Source: Halosimplex amylolyticum
Lineage (GTDB): Archaea > Halobacteriota > Halobacteria > Halobacteriales > Haloarculaceae
Direction: 5' to 3'
Length of the DNA stretch: 64,000 bases
Assembly: GCF_051414035.1 (NCBI RefSeq)
Contig: NZ_JBLKNW010000001.1
Location: 868,001 to 932,000, forward strand
Positions 32,416 to 40,807 of this stretch are shown in pieces (within the stretch, counting starts at the first letter, position 1; every line of letters starts with the position of its first letter). Both the position numbers and the translations under genes were made by a program. The notes under the pieces are model-generated. The model was not told the DNA's origin. It saw only the letters and a program-made list of their open reading frames with translations, and ran no database searches.

Positions 32416-34083
32416 ATGACAGACGACTACGAACACTACGAAGCGGTCGTGGTCGGCGCCGGACCCGGCGGCGCGGCCGCGGCCGCCACGCTGGCACGGA
32501 ACGGAGTAGAGACGCTGGTCCTCGAACGGGGCGTCGACGCCGGGTCGAAGAACGTCTCCGGCGGGCTCATCTACGCGGAGGAGTCCTCGCCGTACACGAT
32601 CGACGACCTGTTCCCCGACTTCCGCGCGGAGGCGAGCGACCGCGCGGTCACCGACCACTACATCCACAACATCGCCGGGCGGAACGTGAAGACGTTCGAC
32701 CTCGGCGACCTGCACCACCACGACACCGAGTGGGCCGACGCGGTCCTGCGGCGGAAGATGGACTCGTGGCTCGCCCGCGAGGTCCACGAGATGACCCGCG
32801 AGACGGGCGGCGGCCTCCTCACCGAGGTCCGCGTGAACGGCCTCCTCCGCGAGGGCGCCGAGATCGTCGGCGTGACGTGTGACGAACTCGACCCCATCAG
32901 GGCCGACGTGATCATCGCCGCCGACGGCGTCAACTCAGAGCTGGCCCGCGACGCGGGCCTGATGGACTGGGAGGAGCCCGACGAGTGGTTCCAGGGCGTC
33001 AAGGCGGTCGCGCAGATGCCCGAGGGCGCCATCGAGGACCGCTTCGACGTCGACGAGGGCGAGGGCGTCGCCCACCTGTTCTCGGGCGACCTCTTCCAGG
33101 ACGTCCGCGGCGGCGGCTTCCTCTACACGAACGACCAGTCGCTGTCCATCGGGACGGTGTTCCACCTCGACTCCATCGCGAACGAGCGCGCCGAACCGCA
33201 GGAGCTGCTCGACAACCTGCTGACCCACCCGCTCCTCGCGGACTGGCTCGGCGACGAGTACACCGAACTGGAGTACTCCGCCAAACTCGTCCCCGACTCG
33301 AAGAAGGTGGCCCACCCGTCGCCGTACCGCGACCGGCTCCTCGTCGTCGGGGACGCCGCCGGGCAGATGCAGGCCCAGGGACCGATCATCAAGGGCATGA
33401 ACCACGCCGTCACGGCGGGCGCGCTCGCCGCGGAGGCGTTCGTCGACGCCAAGTCCCGCGGCGACACGGGTGCGGCGGGCGAGCGCTACGTGACGAAGCT
33501 GGAGAACGAGGGCGTGATGGACAAACTCCGGCCGACGCGGTACAAGACGCTGGGTCGACTCGGCGAGGTCGGTCCCGTCGCCTCGGCGATGAACGCCGTG
33601 ACCGACTCCGTGGTCGGCCGCACGGCCATCTCCGCGCTCGGCGACCGGGCCGAGTCGCTGTTCAACTCCCCGTTCCTCATGGGGATGCTCCCCGACACGC
33701 GGATGGGCTACGTCACCGTCCCGACCGTGATCGCCGAGGAACTGGGCGCGCCCGTCGAGGGCGAGTCGACGGTCGAACCGCCGGAACTCGACGACCGGAT
33801 CGGGGAGTTGACCTACGACATCGACGAGGGCAACCCCCACATCGAACTCCGGGACAACTCCTTCGCCGCCAGTGGGACGGCCGTGACGGCCTGTCCGGTC
33901 AGCGCGAAGGACTTCGGTGGCGGCTGCTACCGCGACGAGTTCGTCGGGACGAACGGGTCCGAGGAGCACGTCGTGAGCCTCGACACCCAGCCGTGCGTCG
34001 AGTGCGGCACCTGCGCCGTCGTCGCCGACACGAACTGGACGCACCCCCGCGGCGGCAAGGGCGTCGAGTACAAAGAGGGCTGA
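32416..34083 (+). CDS. fixC: FixC-type flavoprotein:quinone oxidoreductase fused to FixX-like ferredoxin
   Basis: 555 residues. The N-terminal GR2-type FAD motif is VVVGAGPGGAAAAATLARNG, the middle has DVIIAADGVNSELARDAG, and the second FAD segment is VVGDAAGQMQAQGPIIKGMN. The last about 75 residues are a FixX-type iron-sulfur domain: TACPVSAKDF, GGGCYRDEF, then PCVECGTCAVVADTNW and HPRGGKGVEYKEG. FixC and FixX are separate in many bacteria and fused in ETF-QO. It accepts electrons from EtfAB and delivers them to menaquinone. It is 63 bases after etfA. Confidence 0.93.
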   Translation: MTDDYEHYEAVVVGAGPGGAAAAATLARNGVETLVLERGVDAGSKNVSGGLIYAEESSPYTIDDLFPDFRAEASDRAVTDHYIHNIAGRNVKTFDLGDLHHHDTEWADAVLRRKMDSWLAREVHEMTRETGGGLLTEVRVNGLLREGAEIVGVTCDELDPIRADVIIAADGVNSELARDAGLMDWEEPDEWFQGVKAVAQMPEGAIEDRFDVDEGEGVAHLFSGDLFQDVRGGGFLYTNDQSLSIGTVFHLDSIANERAEPQELLDNLLTHPLLADWLGDEYTELEYSAKLVPDSKKVAHPSPYRDRLLVVGDAAGQMQAQGPIIKGMNHAVTAGALAAEAFVDAKSRGDTGAAGERYVTKLENEGVMDKLRPTRYKTLGRLGEVGPVASAMNAVTDSVVGRTAISALGDRAESLFNSPFLMGMLPDTRMGYVTVPTVIAEELGAPVEGESTVEPPELDDRIGELTYDIDEGNPHIELRDNSFAASGTAVTACPVSAKDFGGGCYRDEFVGTNGSEEHVVSLDTQPCVECGTCAVVADTNWTHPRGGKGVEYKEG

Positions 34084-34102
34084 ACCCCACTCGCCTCGTC
34101 CC

Positions 34103-34477
34103 ATGCCTTCACAGTACCGCGACCGCATCGACGACCTCGCCGCCGACGCCGCGAGCGCCCGCGAGACGTTCGATCCGCCCGCCGACCCGCCGGACGCGGA
34201 GCGCGCGATGCGCTTCTGCCGGGAGGGCGTCGGCGAGGCCGTCGCCGTCTACGTGGACGCACGCACCGGCGACTGGGACCGGTTCGGCGAGGAGGAGTTC
34301 GCCCGCCTGGAACGGGCGATGAACGACTACCTCGAACTGTACGCTCGCTGCTACGGCGTCGAACTCGACGCCGAGTACTCCGTCAGGACCGCCGCCGAGG
34401 CGCTCGTCGACACGCACAACGTCGCCGACGTCGCCCGCATCCTGACGAGCGTCCCCGACCGCTCCGCCGAGCGCTGA
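34103..34477 (+). CDS. Small helical protein downstream of fixC, unknown function
   Basis: 124 residues, acidic, all-helical by composition, with one Cys in MRFCREGVGEAVAVYV and one in YARCYGVELDAEYSVRTAAE. It has no signal or membrane span. It starts 20 bases after the fixC stop and is probably co-transcribed, which hints at a link to the Etf module, but no family is recognised. Confidence 0.65.
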   Translation: MPSQYRDRIDDLAADAASARETFDPPADPPDAERAMRFCREGVGEAVAVYVDARTGDWDRFGEEEFARLERAMNDYLELYARCYGVELDAEYSVRTAAEALVDTHNVADVARILTSVPDRSAER

Positions 34478-34588
34478 CCGAGCCTGACTGTCGATCGATT
34501 CTGGGAACCGTCCACGGCCGACCGCCCGACGGCGACGGATCTGTCTTGATAAACCGTGACAAATGCTAAGTATCGTGGCGTGGTACCG

Positions 34589-35326
34589 ATGCTCATGGAA
34601 CTCACGGCAGAGCTCTCGTTCGACCACGACGACCGGCGAGACATCTACGACTACGTCGAGCGCCACGGGTCGGTGAAGCCGGGGAAGGCCCGGCGCGCCC
34701 TGGAGATGGAACCGCGCGCGTTCGGCCACCACGTCGCCATCCTCAAACGCGACGGCGTCCTCCTGGAGTCGGAAGGGGAGTTGCGCATCGCCTACGAGGA
34801 CGAACCCCAGGAGGAGTTCAGTTCGGACGGCGTGCAGGTGACGATCCGGCGGGCTCGCGAGGAAGACCTGACCGGGCTCGTGGGGGTCATCCGCCAGGCC
34901 ATCGGCGACGGGACGTACGTCGACGCGGAGACGGTGGCCGACGTCGTCGACCACGAGGAGGTGCTCCTGCGGCACAACGAACTCCAGTCGCGGGTGTTCT
35001 TCGTCGCCACCGTCGAGGACGACGTCGTCGGCTGGGTGAACCTCAACACGAACGAGACGGAGAAACTCGACCACACGGCCGAACTCACCGTGGGCGTCCT
35101 CGAACAGTACCGCGGGCACGGCATCGGGAGCGAACTGCTCGAACGCGGCCTCGAGTGGGCCACGGACAACGGGTACGAGAAGATCTACAACAGCGTCCCC
35201 GACTCGAACGAGTCGGCCATCGAGTTCCTCAAGTCCCACGGCTGGGAGGTCGAGGCGGTCCGCGAGGACCACTACAAGTACGACGGCGAGTACCTCGACG
35301 AGGTCATGCTCGCGACGACTCCCTGA
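34589..35326 (+). CDS. Winged-helix / GNAT N-acetyltransferase fusion
   Basis: 245 residues from the ATG at 34589 (a second ATG six bases on is possible). Residues 1-80 look like a winged helix (IYDYVERHGSVKPGKARRAL, FGHHVAILKRDGVLLE). Residues about 90-245 are GNAT: VTIRRAREEDLTGLVGV, the acetyl-CoA loop VLEQYRGHGIGSELLERGL with the Q/R-x2-G-x-G motif, then NESAIEFLKSHGWEVE. This haloarchaeal arrangement suggests a DNA- or RNA-binding acetyltransferase; the substrate is unknown. TTGATAAACC about 45 bases upstream is a weak TATA candidate. Confidence 0.82.
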   Translation: MLMELTAELSFDHDDRRDIYDYVERHGSVKPGKARRALEMEPRAFGHHVAILKRDGVLLESEGELRIAYEDEPQEEFSSDGVQVTIRRAREEDLTGLVGVIRQAIGDGTYVDAETVADVVDHEEVLLRHNELQSRVFFVATVEDDVVGWVNLNTNETEKLDHTAELTVGVLEQYRGHGIGSELLERGLEWATDNGYEKIYNSVPDSNESAIEFLKSHGWEVEAVREDHYKYDGEYLDEVMLATTP

Positions 35327-35400
35327 CGACCGCCCAGATCCGAGGAGTCGCCGCTCGTTTCCGGCGTCGACGGTGTGGCCCCTGGTAAGCCACCGGGGTC

Positions 35401-35411
35401 TTTTTTAAACC
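35401..35411 (+). promoter_or_regulatory. TATA box of the DUF7344 gene
   Basis: TTTTTTAAACC is a good archaeal TATA box about 26 bases before the ATG at 35433, predicting an essentially leaderless message. Confidence 0.55.
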
Positions 35412-35432
35412 GCTCTCACGAATTCTAGCGCG

Positions 35433-35774
35433 ATGACGGGTTGCGACGAGAGTGACGGTATCGACACGGCCTTCGAGTTGCTCGCCGACCGACGACGGCG
35501 CGCGGTGATCGAGGTGCTTCGGACGGCGCCCCACGGGTCGCTCGAACTCCCGGCGCTCGTCGAGGGCGTCGCGTCGAAGACGGACGACGACCCGGACGAA
35601 CTGGCGCCGGCGCTCTACCACACCCACCTCCCGAAACTCGACGACGCCGGCGTGATCGACTTCGACGGTGAGCGCGGCGTCGTCGACTACGACTCGGCGC
35701 CGCTCCTCGAACGATGTCTGGACGTCGCCGAGACGTACCGCACGGGCCAGTGGGCCCGTCGGTGCTCGAAGTAG
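35433..35774 (+). CDS. DUF7344-type winged-helix protein
   Basis: 113 residues. It starts with the haloarchaeal pattern DTAFELLADRRRRAVIEVLR, then ALYHTHLPKLDDAGVIDFDG and VVDYDSAPLLERCLDVAE. This is the DUF7344 winged-helix domain, found in dozens of copies per haloarchaeal genome as presumed small regulators. There is no ligand domain. It stands alone with its own TATA box. Confidence 0.85.
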   Translation: MTGCDESDGIDTAFELLADRRRRAVIEVLRTAPHGSLELPALVEGVASKTDDDPDELAPALYHTHLPKLDDAGVIDFDGERGVVDYDSAPLLERCLDVAETYRTGQWARRCSK

Positions 35775-35811
35775 GACCGACCGCTCGGGCCGACCTTTCT
35801 GCCCGGCCCTC

Positions 35812-35976
35812 TCAGGGCCAGGCGTCCTCGTGCCCGTCGAGCGGGTCGGCGACGACGCCGTCCTGTCTGGCGATCACTCTCGCGTGTCCCGCACAGACGA
35901 GGCGGTTGTCCGCCCACGGGACGTGCAACTCGACGACAGCCTCGGCGTCGCAGTCGTCCTCCGCGCACTCGACCAT
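35812..35976 (-). CDS. Small zinc-finger micro-protein (54 residues)
   Basis: A short minus-strand gene from the ATG at 35976 to TGA at 35812. The protein has C-x4-C near the start (VECAEDDCDAEAVVELHV) and C-x2-H (RLVCAGHARVIA) about 25 residues later, a plausible single zinc site. The acidic composition and conserved-looking spacing fit the haloarchaeal zinc micro-protein class. It lies 60 bases downstream of the DUF456 gene stop on the same strand and may be co-transcribed. The coding call rests on the motif spacing. Confidence 0.6.
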   Translation of the reverse strand: MVECAEDDCDAEAVVELHVPWADNRLVCAGHARVIARQDGVVADPLDGHEDAWP

Positions 35977-36036
35977 GCGTCACTTACGGGCGCCGCGAGG
36001 AGAGTCTTTCCCGCCGACGGTGTGCAGGCGGTCCGC

Positions 36037-36546
36037 TCACAGGAGGAAGACGCCGACCATCGCGACGAGGACGCCGGCCGTGAGCAGCACCTGGAGGACG
36101 CTGGAGGTGAGCATGCCGAGGAGCGTCACGCCCGCCGCGCGGGCGCTCGGTTCGAGTTCGCCGCCGTCGGCGAGTTCGAGCAGGAAGACCGTCCCCGCGG
36201 TCCCGAGCAGGAAGCCCACCGGGCCGAACGCGAGGCCGACGAGGCCCACGAGCGTGGCGATGACGGTCGTTCGGAGCGACGCGCCCCCGGCCTTCGCGGA
36301 GACGGCGCCCGCCAGCCAGTCCGTCAGGACGGCGACGAGGGCGACGAAGATCACGCCCGAGAGGACGAGGAGGTTCGGCTCGGAGAACCCCGACCCCCAC
36401 CAGTAGACGAGGACGCCGGACAGCGAGAGGATCCCGCCGGGGACCAGCGGCGTGACGCTGCCGACGACGCCGGCGATCAGCAGGACGAACGCGACGATCA
36501 CGAGCAGGTCGACGGGGAGGGCGCCGACTGCGGGGAGTTGCATCAT
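36037..36546 (-). CDS. DUF456 membrane protein
   Basis: 169 residues with four or five transmembrane spans and the DUF456 features: VPGG in TPLVPGGILSLSGVLVYWW, then LTDWLAGAVSAKAGGASLRT, and GFLLGTAGTVFLLELADGG. The function of the family is unknown. The start at 36546 overlaps the tmcA stop as ATGA, so it is translated with tmcA. Confidence 0.85.
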   Translation of the reverse strand: MMQLPAVGALPVDLLVIVAFVLLIAGVVGSVTPLVPGGILSLSGVLVYWWGSGFSEPNLLVLSGVIFVALVAVLTDWLAGAVSAKAGGASLRTTVIATLVGLVGLAFGPVGFLLGTAGTVFLLELADGGELEPSARAAGVTLLGMLTSSVLQVLLTAGVLVAMVGVFLL

Positions 36547-38831
36547 TCGAATCGCTCCAGTTCCGCCTCCACGTTGGCGTCCCCGAACCGTGAAAGCAGC
36601 GGTCGCACCGCCTCCCCCAGCGCCCGCATGCACTGCCCGAGCGAGTGAAAGCCCAGTTCGTCGGCGACCGCCTCCCAGGTGTGACCCTGGAGGGCTTTCC
36701 GGACGAGCAGGCGCTCCTGTCGCGGGTTCAACAGGGGCTCGTCGTCGCCCCCGGCTCCGGCGTCGACCAGGTACCGGACGGTCAGCCGGCGGAGCGGCCG
36801 CGGCGAGGTGTCGAAGATGCCCGCGCCGGCCGTCATGCCGACGAGGAGGCGCCACTCCCACGCCGAGAGGTCGAGGGCGGGGGCCACGTCGGCGCTCCGG
36901 AGCGCGGCGCGGACCACGTCGGGGTCCGCGTCGTCGAGCGGGTCCGACAGCATCGCGCCGACGCGGTCGGCGAACCACCGGCCGTGCCGCGCGGCGAGGT
37001 CCCGCCCGGCGTCGCTGGTCGGGACGAGCATCACCGCGGAGTACTCGCCGCTCGACTCGTTGCGCGTCGTCGAGAGGTGGACCGTCGAGAAGTCGCTCGC
37101 CCGCCAGAACCGCAGGAGTTCGGGCGTCGCCCCGTAGCCGGTGCCCAGCCAGTCGACGTCGTCGGCGAACTCGTCGCGGACCTCCGAGAGCAGGCGCGAG
37201 CCCAGCCCGCGCGAACGGACGGCGTGGTGCGTGGCGATGCGGAGGACGCGCAGTCCCTCGGGGACGGCCGCCTCCTCGTCGCGCAACTGGCTGGTCAGCA
37301 CGTCCGGGATCATGTTCCCCCGGACGCGGCCGCCCTCGTACATGTGCGACCGCAGGTCGGCGGGGAGGTTCCCCTCGCGTGCGAGCAGGGCCACGGAGAC
37401 GACGTGTCCCTCGAACGTGAGCGCCCGGACGGCGACGTTCGGCGCGTCGAGCAGGCGGGCGAGGTCGTCGGGTTCGGTCCGGTAGTGGGCGGCGACGAGC
37501 AGCCCGAACACCTCGCGGAGCAGGTGTTCGTCGGCGAGCAGGTCGGCGGCGTCGAACGCGCGGTAGGCGATCGAGTCCGGGTCCGCGTCGGGGTCGGCAT
37601 CGGCGACGAGCGGGTCGACGGCTGGTCCGGCGTCGAGCAGGAGCGCGCGGAACGCCCACACCTCGACGGGGTCCCCGGCGGCGTAGCGGATCGGGTCCGT
37701 CATCGAGACGTCGCGGACCGCGACGTCGCTCTCGGCGAGGCGGTCGCGGAACCGGACGGAGAAGCCGCGGCCCGCGCCCTCGTAGCCGTGGACGGTCGTC
37801 GTGAACGCCACCGCGGGCGCGTCGAGGAACCGTTCGAGGAGGCGGACCGGGAGCGCGGCCGCCTCGTCCACGACGACGGCGTCGGGGCCGTCGGGGAGTT
37901 CGGCGGCTTTCGCGGGTTTCTCGAACCGGACGCGGCCGCCCGCGCCATCGGTGGTTTCCAGCAGTTCGGGGTCGGACTCCTCGGTGTCTCCGGCGAGCGC
38001 GTCGGCGGCCGCGAGCACCTCCTGCGCTCGCGCGAACACTTCGGCCGCGCCCCGGTACTGCGGCGCGGTGACGAGCACGTCGCGGCCCTCGAGCGCGAGT
38101 GCGCCCGCGGCGAGGCCGGCGGCGCTGGACTTCCCGCGACCCCGGTCGGCCTCGACGACGACCGCGTTCTCCGGGTCGCGGAGGGCTTCGAGCCCCTCCA
38201 CGGCCGCGACCTGGTCGTCAGTGAGACACCGCTCGTACACGTCGACGGGGAAGGCGGGGGCGTCGGGGACGGTCGGTGGATCCGGCGGGAGCCGCGGTGC
38301 CGGGTCGGTGCGACCGTCTCGCCGGACGGTCGGGTCGTCGGTTCCCTCGCCGACGTCCACGATCGCGATCCCCGGGTGGACGCGAAGGAGCTCGACCAGT
38401 CGCGTCCGGAAGTTGCCGGCCACGTCCGCCGCGTCGAACGGCGGGACGGCGAGGGTCTCGTCGAAGGCGTCGCGGCGCTCGGGCCACGAATCGAGCGGCG
38501 GGACGCAGAGGACCAGCAGGCCGCCGCCGTCCACGGCGCCGACGGCGCGGCCGAGAGCGTTCGGGCGACACTCCTCGTGGCAGTCCAGCACGAGCGCGGC
38601 GTGGGTGGTGCCGAGGAGGTCCCCGGCACGGGCCTGTGGAACTCGCTCCCAGGGCGTGTCGTCGGACTCGCCGACGTACGTCACGGCCGGGGCGTCGACG
38701 TCGGCGGCATTCAGGGCGGCGGCGGCGGCTTCGCGGGTGGCGGGCCCCTCGCCGGCGAGGACGAGGAGGCGGCGCTCGTCGGTGGCGCGGGCTTCCTCGC
38801 GGAGCGCGCTCGCGACGCGACCGACGGTCAT
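36543..38831 (-). CDS. tmcA: tRNA(Met) cytidine acetyltransferase TmcA
   Basis: 762 residues. N-terminal DUF1726 domain (about 1-190); RecD-like helicase domain with Walker A EADRGRGKSSAAGLAAG near residue 232 and the Walker B region VVVDEAAALPVRLLERFL; GNAT domain with LRVLRIATHHAVRSRGLGSRLL near residue 535; and a C-terminal tRNA-binding tail ending HTWEAVADELGFHSLGQCMR. It makes N4-acetylcytidine in tRNA and, in archaea, probably more widely. The ATG at 38831 is chosen over longer in-frame extensions because the following residues match the family start. Confidence 0.93.
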   Translation of the reverse strand: MTVGRVASALREEARATDERRLLVLAGEGPATREAAAAALNAADVDAPAVTYVGESDDTPWERVPQARAGDLLGTTHAALVLDCHEECRPNALGRAVGAVDGGGLLVLCVPPLDSWPERRDAFDETLAVPPFDAADVAGNFRTRLVELLRVHPGIAIVDVGEGTDDPTVRRDGRTDPAPRLPPDPPTVPDAPAFPVDVYERCLTDDQVAAVEGLEALRDPENAVVVEADRGRGKSSAAGLAAGALALEGRDVLVTAPQYRGAAEVFARAQEVLAAADALAGDTEESDPELLETTDGAGGRVRFEKPAKAAELPDGPDAVVVDEAAALPVRLLERFLDAPAVAFTTTVHGYEGAGRGFSVRFRDRLAESDVAVRDVSMTDPIRYAAGDPVEVWAFRALLLDAGPAVDPLVADADPDADPDSIAYRAFDAADLLADEHLLREVFGLLVAAHYRTEPDDLARLLDAPNVAVRALTFEGHVVSVALLAREGNLPADLRSHMYEGGRVRGNMIPDVLTSQLRDEEAAVPEGLRVLRIATHHAVRSRGLGSRLLSEVRDEFADDVDWLGTGYGATPELLRFWRASDFSTVHLSTTRNESSGEYSAVMLVPTSDAGRDLAARHGRWFADRVGAMLSDPLDDADPDVVRAALRSADVAPALDLSAWEWRLLVGMTAGAGIFDTSPRPLRRLTVRYLVDAGAGGDDEPLLNPRQERLLVRKALQGHTWEAVADELGFHSLGQCMRALGEAVRPLLSRFGDANVEAELERFE

Positions 38832-38904
38832 GGCTGTGGGTCCGCCGGCGAGCGGCAAAGAACCGCCGATCGGATTCAAGTTCGCCGGACTCCCACGATC
38901 ACCC

Positions 38905-39933
38905 GTGTCCCTCCACACGCCGCTCTGTGACCGCTTCGACGTCGACCACCCCGTCGTGCAGGCGCCCATCGGGAGCGTCTCGACGCCCGAACTCGCCGCG
39001 GCCGTCTCGAACGCCGGCGCGCTCGGGACGCTCGCCGTGACCTGGCGGGACTTCGAGGCGACCCGCGCGGCGATCGAGGCGGTCGGCGACCGCACCGACG
39101 CGGCGTTCGCGGTCAACCTCGTTCTCGACGACGAGGCGACGGAGTTCCCGACCGACGACCACCTCGACGTGTGCCTCGACGCCGGTGCCCCGCTCGTCTC
39201 GTTCTCGTTCGGAGACCCCGAACCGTACGTCGACCGAGTCCACGACGCGGGCGCCGACGTGCTCGCGACGGTGGGGAGCGCGGCCGAAGCCCGGGCGGCA
39301 GTCCGGGCGGGCGTCGACGCGGTCGTCGCACAGGGCTGGGAGGCCGGTGGGCACGTCCAGAGCGAGGTGTCGACGATGGCGCTCGTCCCGGGGGTGGCGG
39401 ACGAGACGCCGGAGGACGTGCCGGTCGTCGCGGCGGGGGGCATCGCCGAAGGGCGCGGCCTGGCGGCGGCGCTCGCGCTCGGGGCGGACGGCGTCTGGCT
39501 CGGGACGCGCTTCGTCGCGACGGAAGAGGCGGACGCACACGAGCGCTACCGCTCGGCCGTGGTCGACGGCGCGGCAGACGAGACGGTCCGCGGGACGCCG
39601 TTCCCGAGGGGCTGGCGCGGCCAGCCCCATCGAACGCTCGAATCACGCGCCACCGAACGGTGGGTCGCCGCGGGACGACCGCCGCTCGACGAACGCGACG
39701 ACGCAGACGAGGTGGTGGCCGAGACGGGTGCGGGCGAGTCGCTCGAACGGTACGTCGACCTGCCGCCGCTGTCGGGGGTCGAAGGGCGTGTCGAGGAGTT
39801 GCCACACTACGCCGGCCAGAGCGTCGGCGGCGTGGACGAGGTGGCACCTGCGGCCGCGGTCGTGGAGCGACTGGTCGACGGCGCGGCCGCGACGATCGAA
39901 TCCCTCGAACGACGCCGCGACGACCGTCCCTGA
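38905..39933 (+). CDS. Nitronate monooxygenase-like flavin oxidoreductase
   Basis: 342 residues from the GTG at 38905; an in-frame ATG at 38830 would overlap the tmcA start and adds an unconserved stretch. The FMN TIM barrel shows HPVVQAPIGSVSTPELAAAV, VVAQGWEAGGHVQSEVSTM with the family's catalytic His, PVVAAGGIAEGRGLAAALAL and GVWLGTRFVATEEADAHERY. It oxidises propionate-3-nitronate-like compounds or serves as an enoyl reductase-like enzyme; the substrate is uncertain. It is divergent from tmcA. Confidence 0.85.
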   Translation: MSLHTPLCDRFDVDHPVVQAPIGSVSTPELAAAVSNAGALGTLAVTWRDFEATRAAIEAVGDRTDAAFAVNLVLDDEATEFPTDDHLDVCLDAGAPLVSFSFGDPEPYVDRVHDAGADVLATVGSAAEARAAVRAGVDAVVAQGWEAGGHVQSEVSTMALVPGVADETPEDVPVVAAGGIAEGRGLAAALALGADGVWLGTRFVATEEADAHERYRSAVVDGAADETVRGTPFPRGWRGQPHRTLESRATERWVAAGRPPLDERDDADEVVAETGAGESLERYVDLPPLSGVEGRVEELPHYAGQSVGGVDEVAPAAAVVERLVDGAAATIESLERRRDDRP

Positions 39934-40040
39934 GACCGCCCGTCGCACCGCCGACGAGCCGGGTTCGCGCCGGCGGTTTCCCGGAGTCTGAAGCGACCGG
40001 TCGCGGCGTGTGCAGGCCCCTCACACGCCGTTTCGTCTTC

Positions 40041-40058
40041 GAAAGGGCTTTTAGTACT
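40041..40058 (+). promoter_or_regulatory. Promoter of the rpl7ae operon
   Basis: GAAAGGGCTTTTAGTACT combines a purine-rich BRE-like segment with a TATA-like CTTTTAGTA. Transcription would start near 40076-40080 and leave a leader of about 125 bases, long for a haloarchaeon. Confidence 0.55.
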
Positions 40059-40075
40059 CCTCTATCAGTTTGCTG

Positions 40076-40203
40076 TACAGCCTGCGCGGGGTTGATGATG
40101 CTCCTAGCCTCTCAGGATATCTCGCCGCGATTTCTCGCGGTGCCCGGGCGACGACCCGGACTGGCGGGGGAGCGCGAGCCCACGCGCAGGAGGTGATCCA
40201 CAA
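40076..40203 (+). promoter_or_regulatory. Structured 5' leader with perfect Shine-Dalgarno before rpl7ae
   Basis: The predicted leader contains the hairpin CCGCGA-TTTC-TCGCGG (40125-40140), a second stem CCGGG/CCCGG (40144-40159), and AGGAGGTGATCC (40188-40199). That last motif is fully complementary to the archaeal 16S rRNA 3' end, about 10 bases from its GGAGG core to the ATG at 40204. Most genes here have little leader, so this combination suggests translational control, plausibly feedback by the L7Ae protein. A TGATGA (box-C-like) occurs near 40093, but no partner CTGA was found, so a kink-turn is not claimed. Confidence 0.55.
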
Positions 40204-40566
40204 ATGCCAGTATACGTAGATTTCGACGTACCCGCGGACCTCGAGGACGACGCTCTCGAGGCCCTCGAGGTCGCACGAGACACAGGGACCGTGAAGAAAG
40301 GAACCAACGAGACGACCAAGGCAGTCGAGCGCGGCAACGCCGAACTCGTCTTCGTCGCCGAGGACGTCCAGCCCGAGGAGATCGTCATGCACCTCCCGGA
40401 ACTTTCCGACGAGAAGGAAATCCCGTTCGTCTTCATCGCGACGCAGGACGACGTCGGTCACGCGGCCGGCCTCGAGGTCGGCAGCGCGGCCGCCGCCATC
40501 GTCGACGCCGGTGACGCCCAGGACGACGTCGACGACATCGCCTCCAAGGTCGAGGAACTCCGGTAG
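40204..40566 (+). CDS. rpl7ae: 50S ribosomal protein L7Ae (eL8)
   Basis: 120 residues. L7Ae signature: GTVKKGTNETTKAVERGNAE, LVFVAEDVQPEEIVMHLPEL, then IPFVFIATQDDVGHAAGLE. It binds kink-turns in rRNA, C/D and H/ACA guide RNAs and RNase P. It is first gene of the group rpl7ae-rps28e-rpl24e-ndk, and is preceded by a structured leader with a strong Shine-Dalgarno sequence. Confidence 0.97.
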   Translation: MPVYVDFDVPADLEDDALEALEVARDTGTVKKGTNETTKAVERGNAELVFVAEDVQPEEIVMHLPELSDEKEIPFVFIATQDDVGHAAGLEVGSAAAAIVDAGDAQDDVDDIASKVEELR

Positions 40567-40576
40567 GTGAGCGACG

Positions 40577-40807
40577 ATGTCAGCTGAAGAAAACGACGGA
40601 GACGGCGGTTCCACGGCCGCCGAAGTCATCGAAGTCGTGGGCCGCACGGGGATGCACGGCGAGGCCATGCAGGTCAAGTGCCGGATCCGCAGCGGCGAGA
40701 ACCAGGGCCGCATCATCACGCGAAACGTCCTCGGGCCGGTCCGCGAGGGTGACGTGCTCCAGCTCCGCGAGACCGCCCGCGAGGCCGACCAGATCGGAGG
40801 CCAATAA
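40577..40807 (+). CDS. rps28e: 30S ribosomal protein S28e (eS28)
   Basis: 76 residues, an OB-fold archaeal/eukaryotic small-subunit protein: EVVGRTGMHGEAMQVKCRI, then RIITRNVLGPVREGDVLQL and the ETAREADQ tail. A short acidic N-terminal extension is typical of halophiles. It lies 10 bases after rpl7ae and overlaps the rpl24e start by one base. Confidence 0.96.
   Translation: MSAEENDGDGGSTAAEVIEVVGRTGMHGEAMQVKCRIRSGENQGRIITRNVLGPVREGDVLQLRETAREADQIGGQ

Noticed and set aside
38830..38904. Upstream ATG for the nitronate monooxygenase-like gene
   Set aside because: It overlaps the tmcA start codon and adds a stretch unlike the family N-terminus; GTG at 38905 opens at the conserved barrel strand.
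40088..40203. Kink-turn or C/D-box RNA in the rpl7ae leader
   Set aside because: TGATGA is present near 40093 but no matching CTGA box or tandem G-A pairing partner was found, so only a structured leader is claimed.
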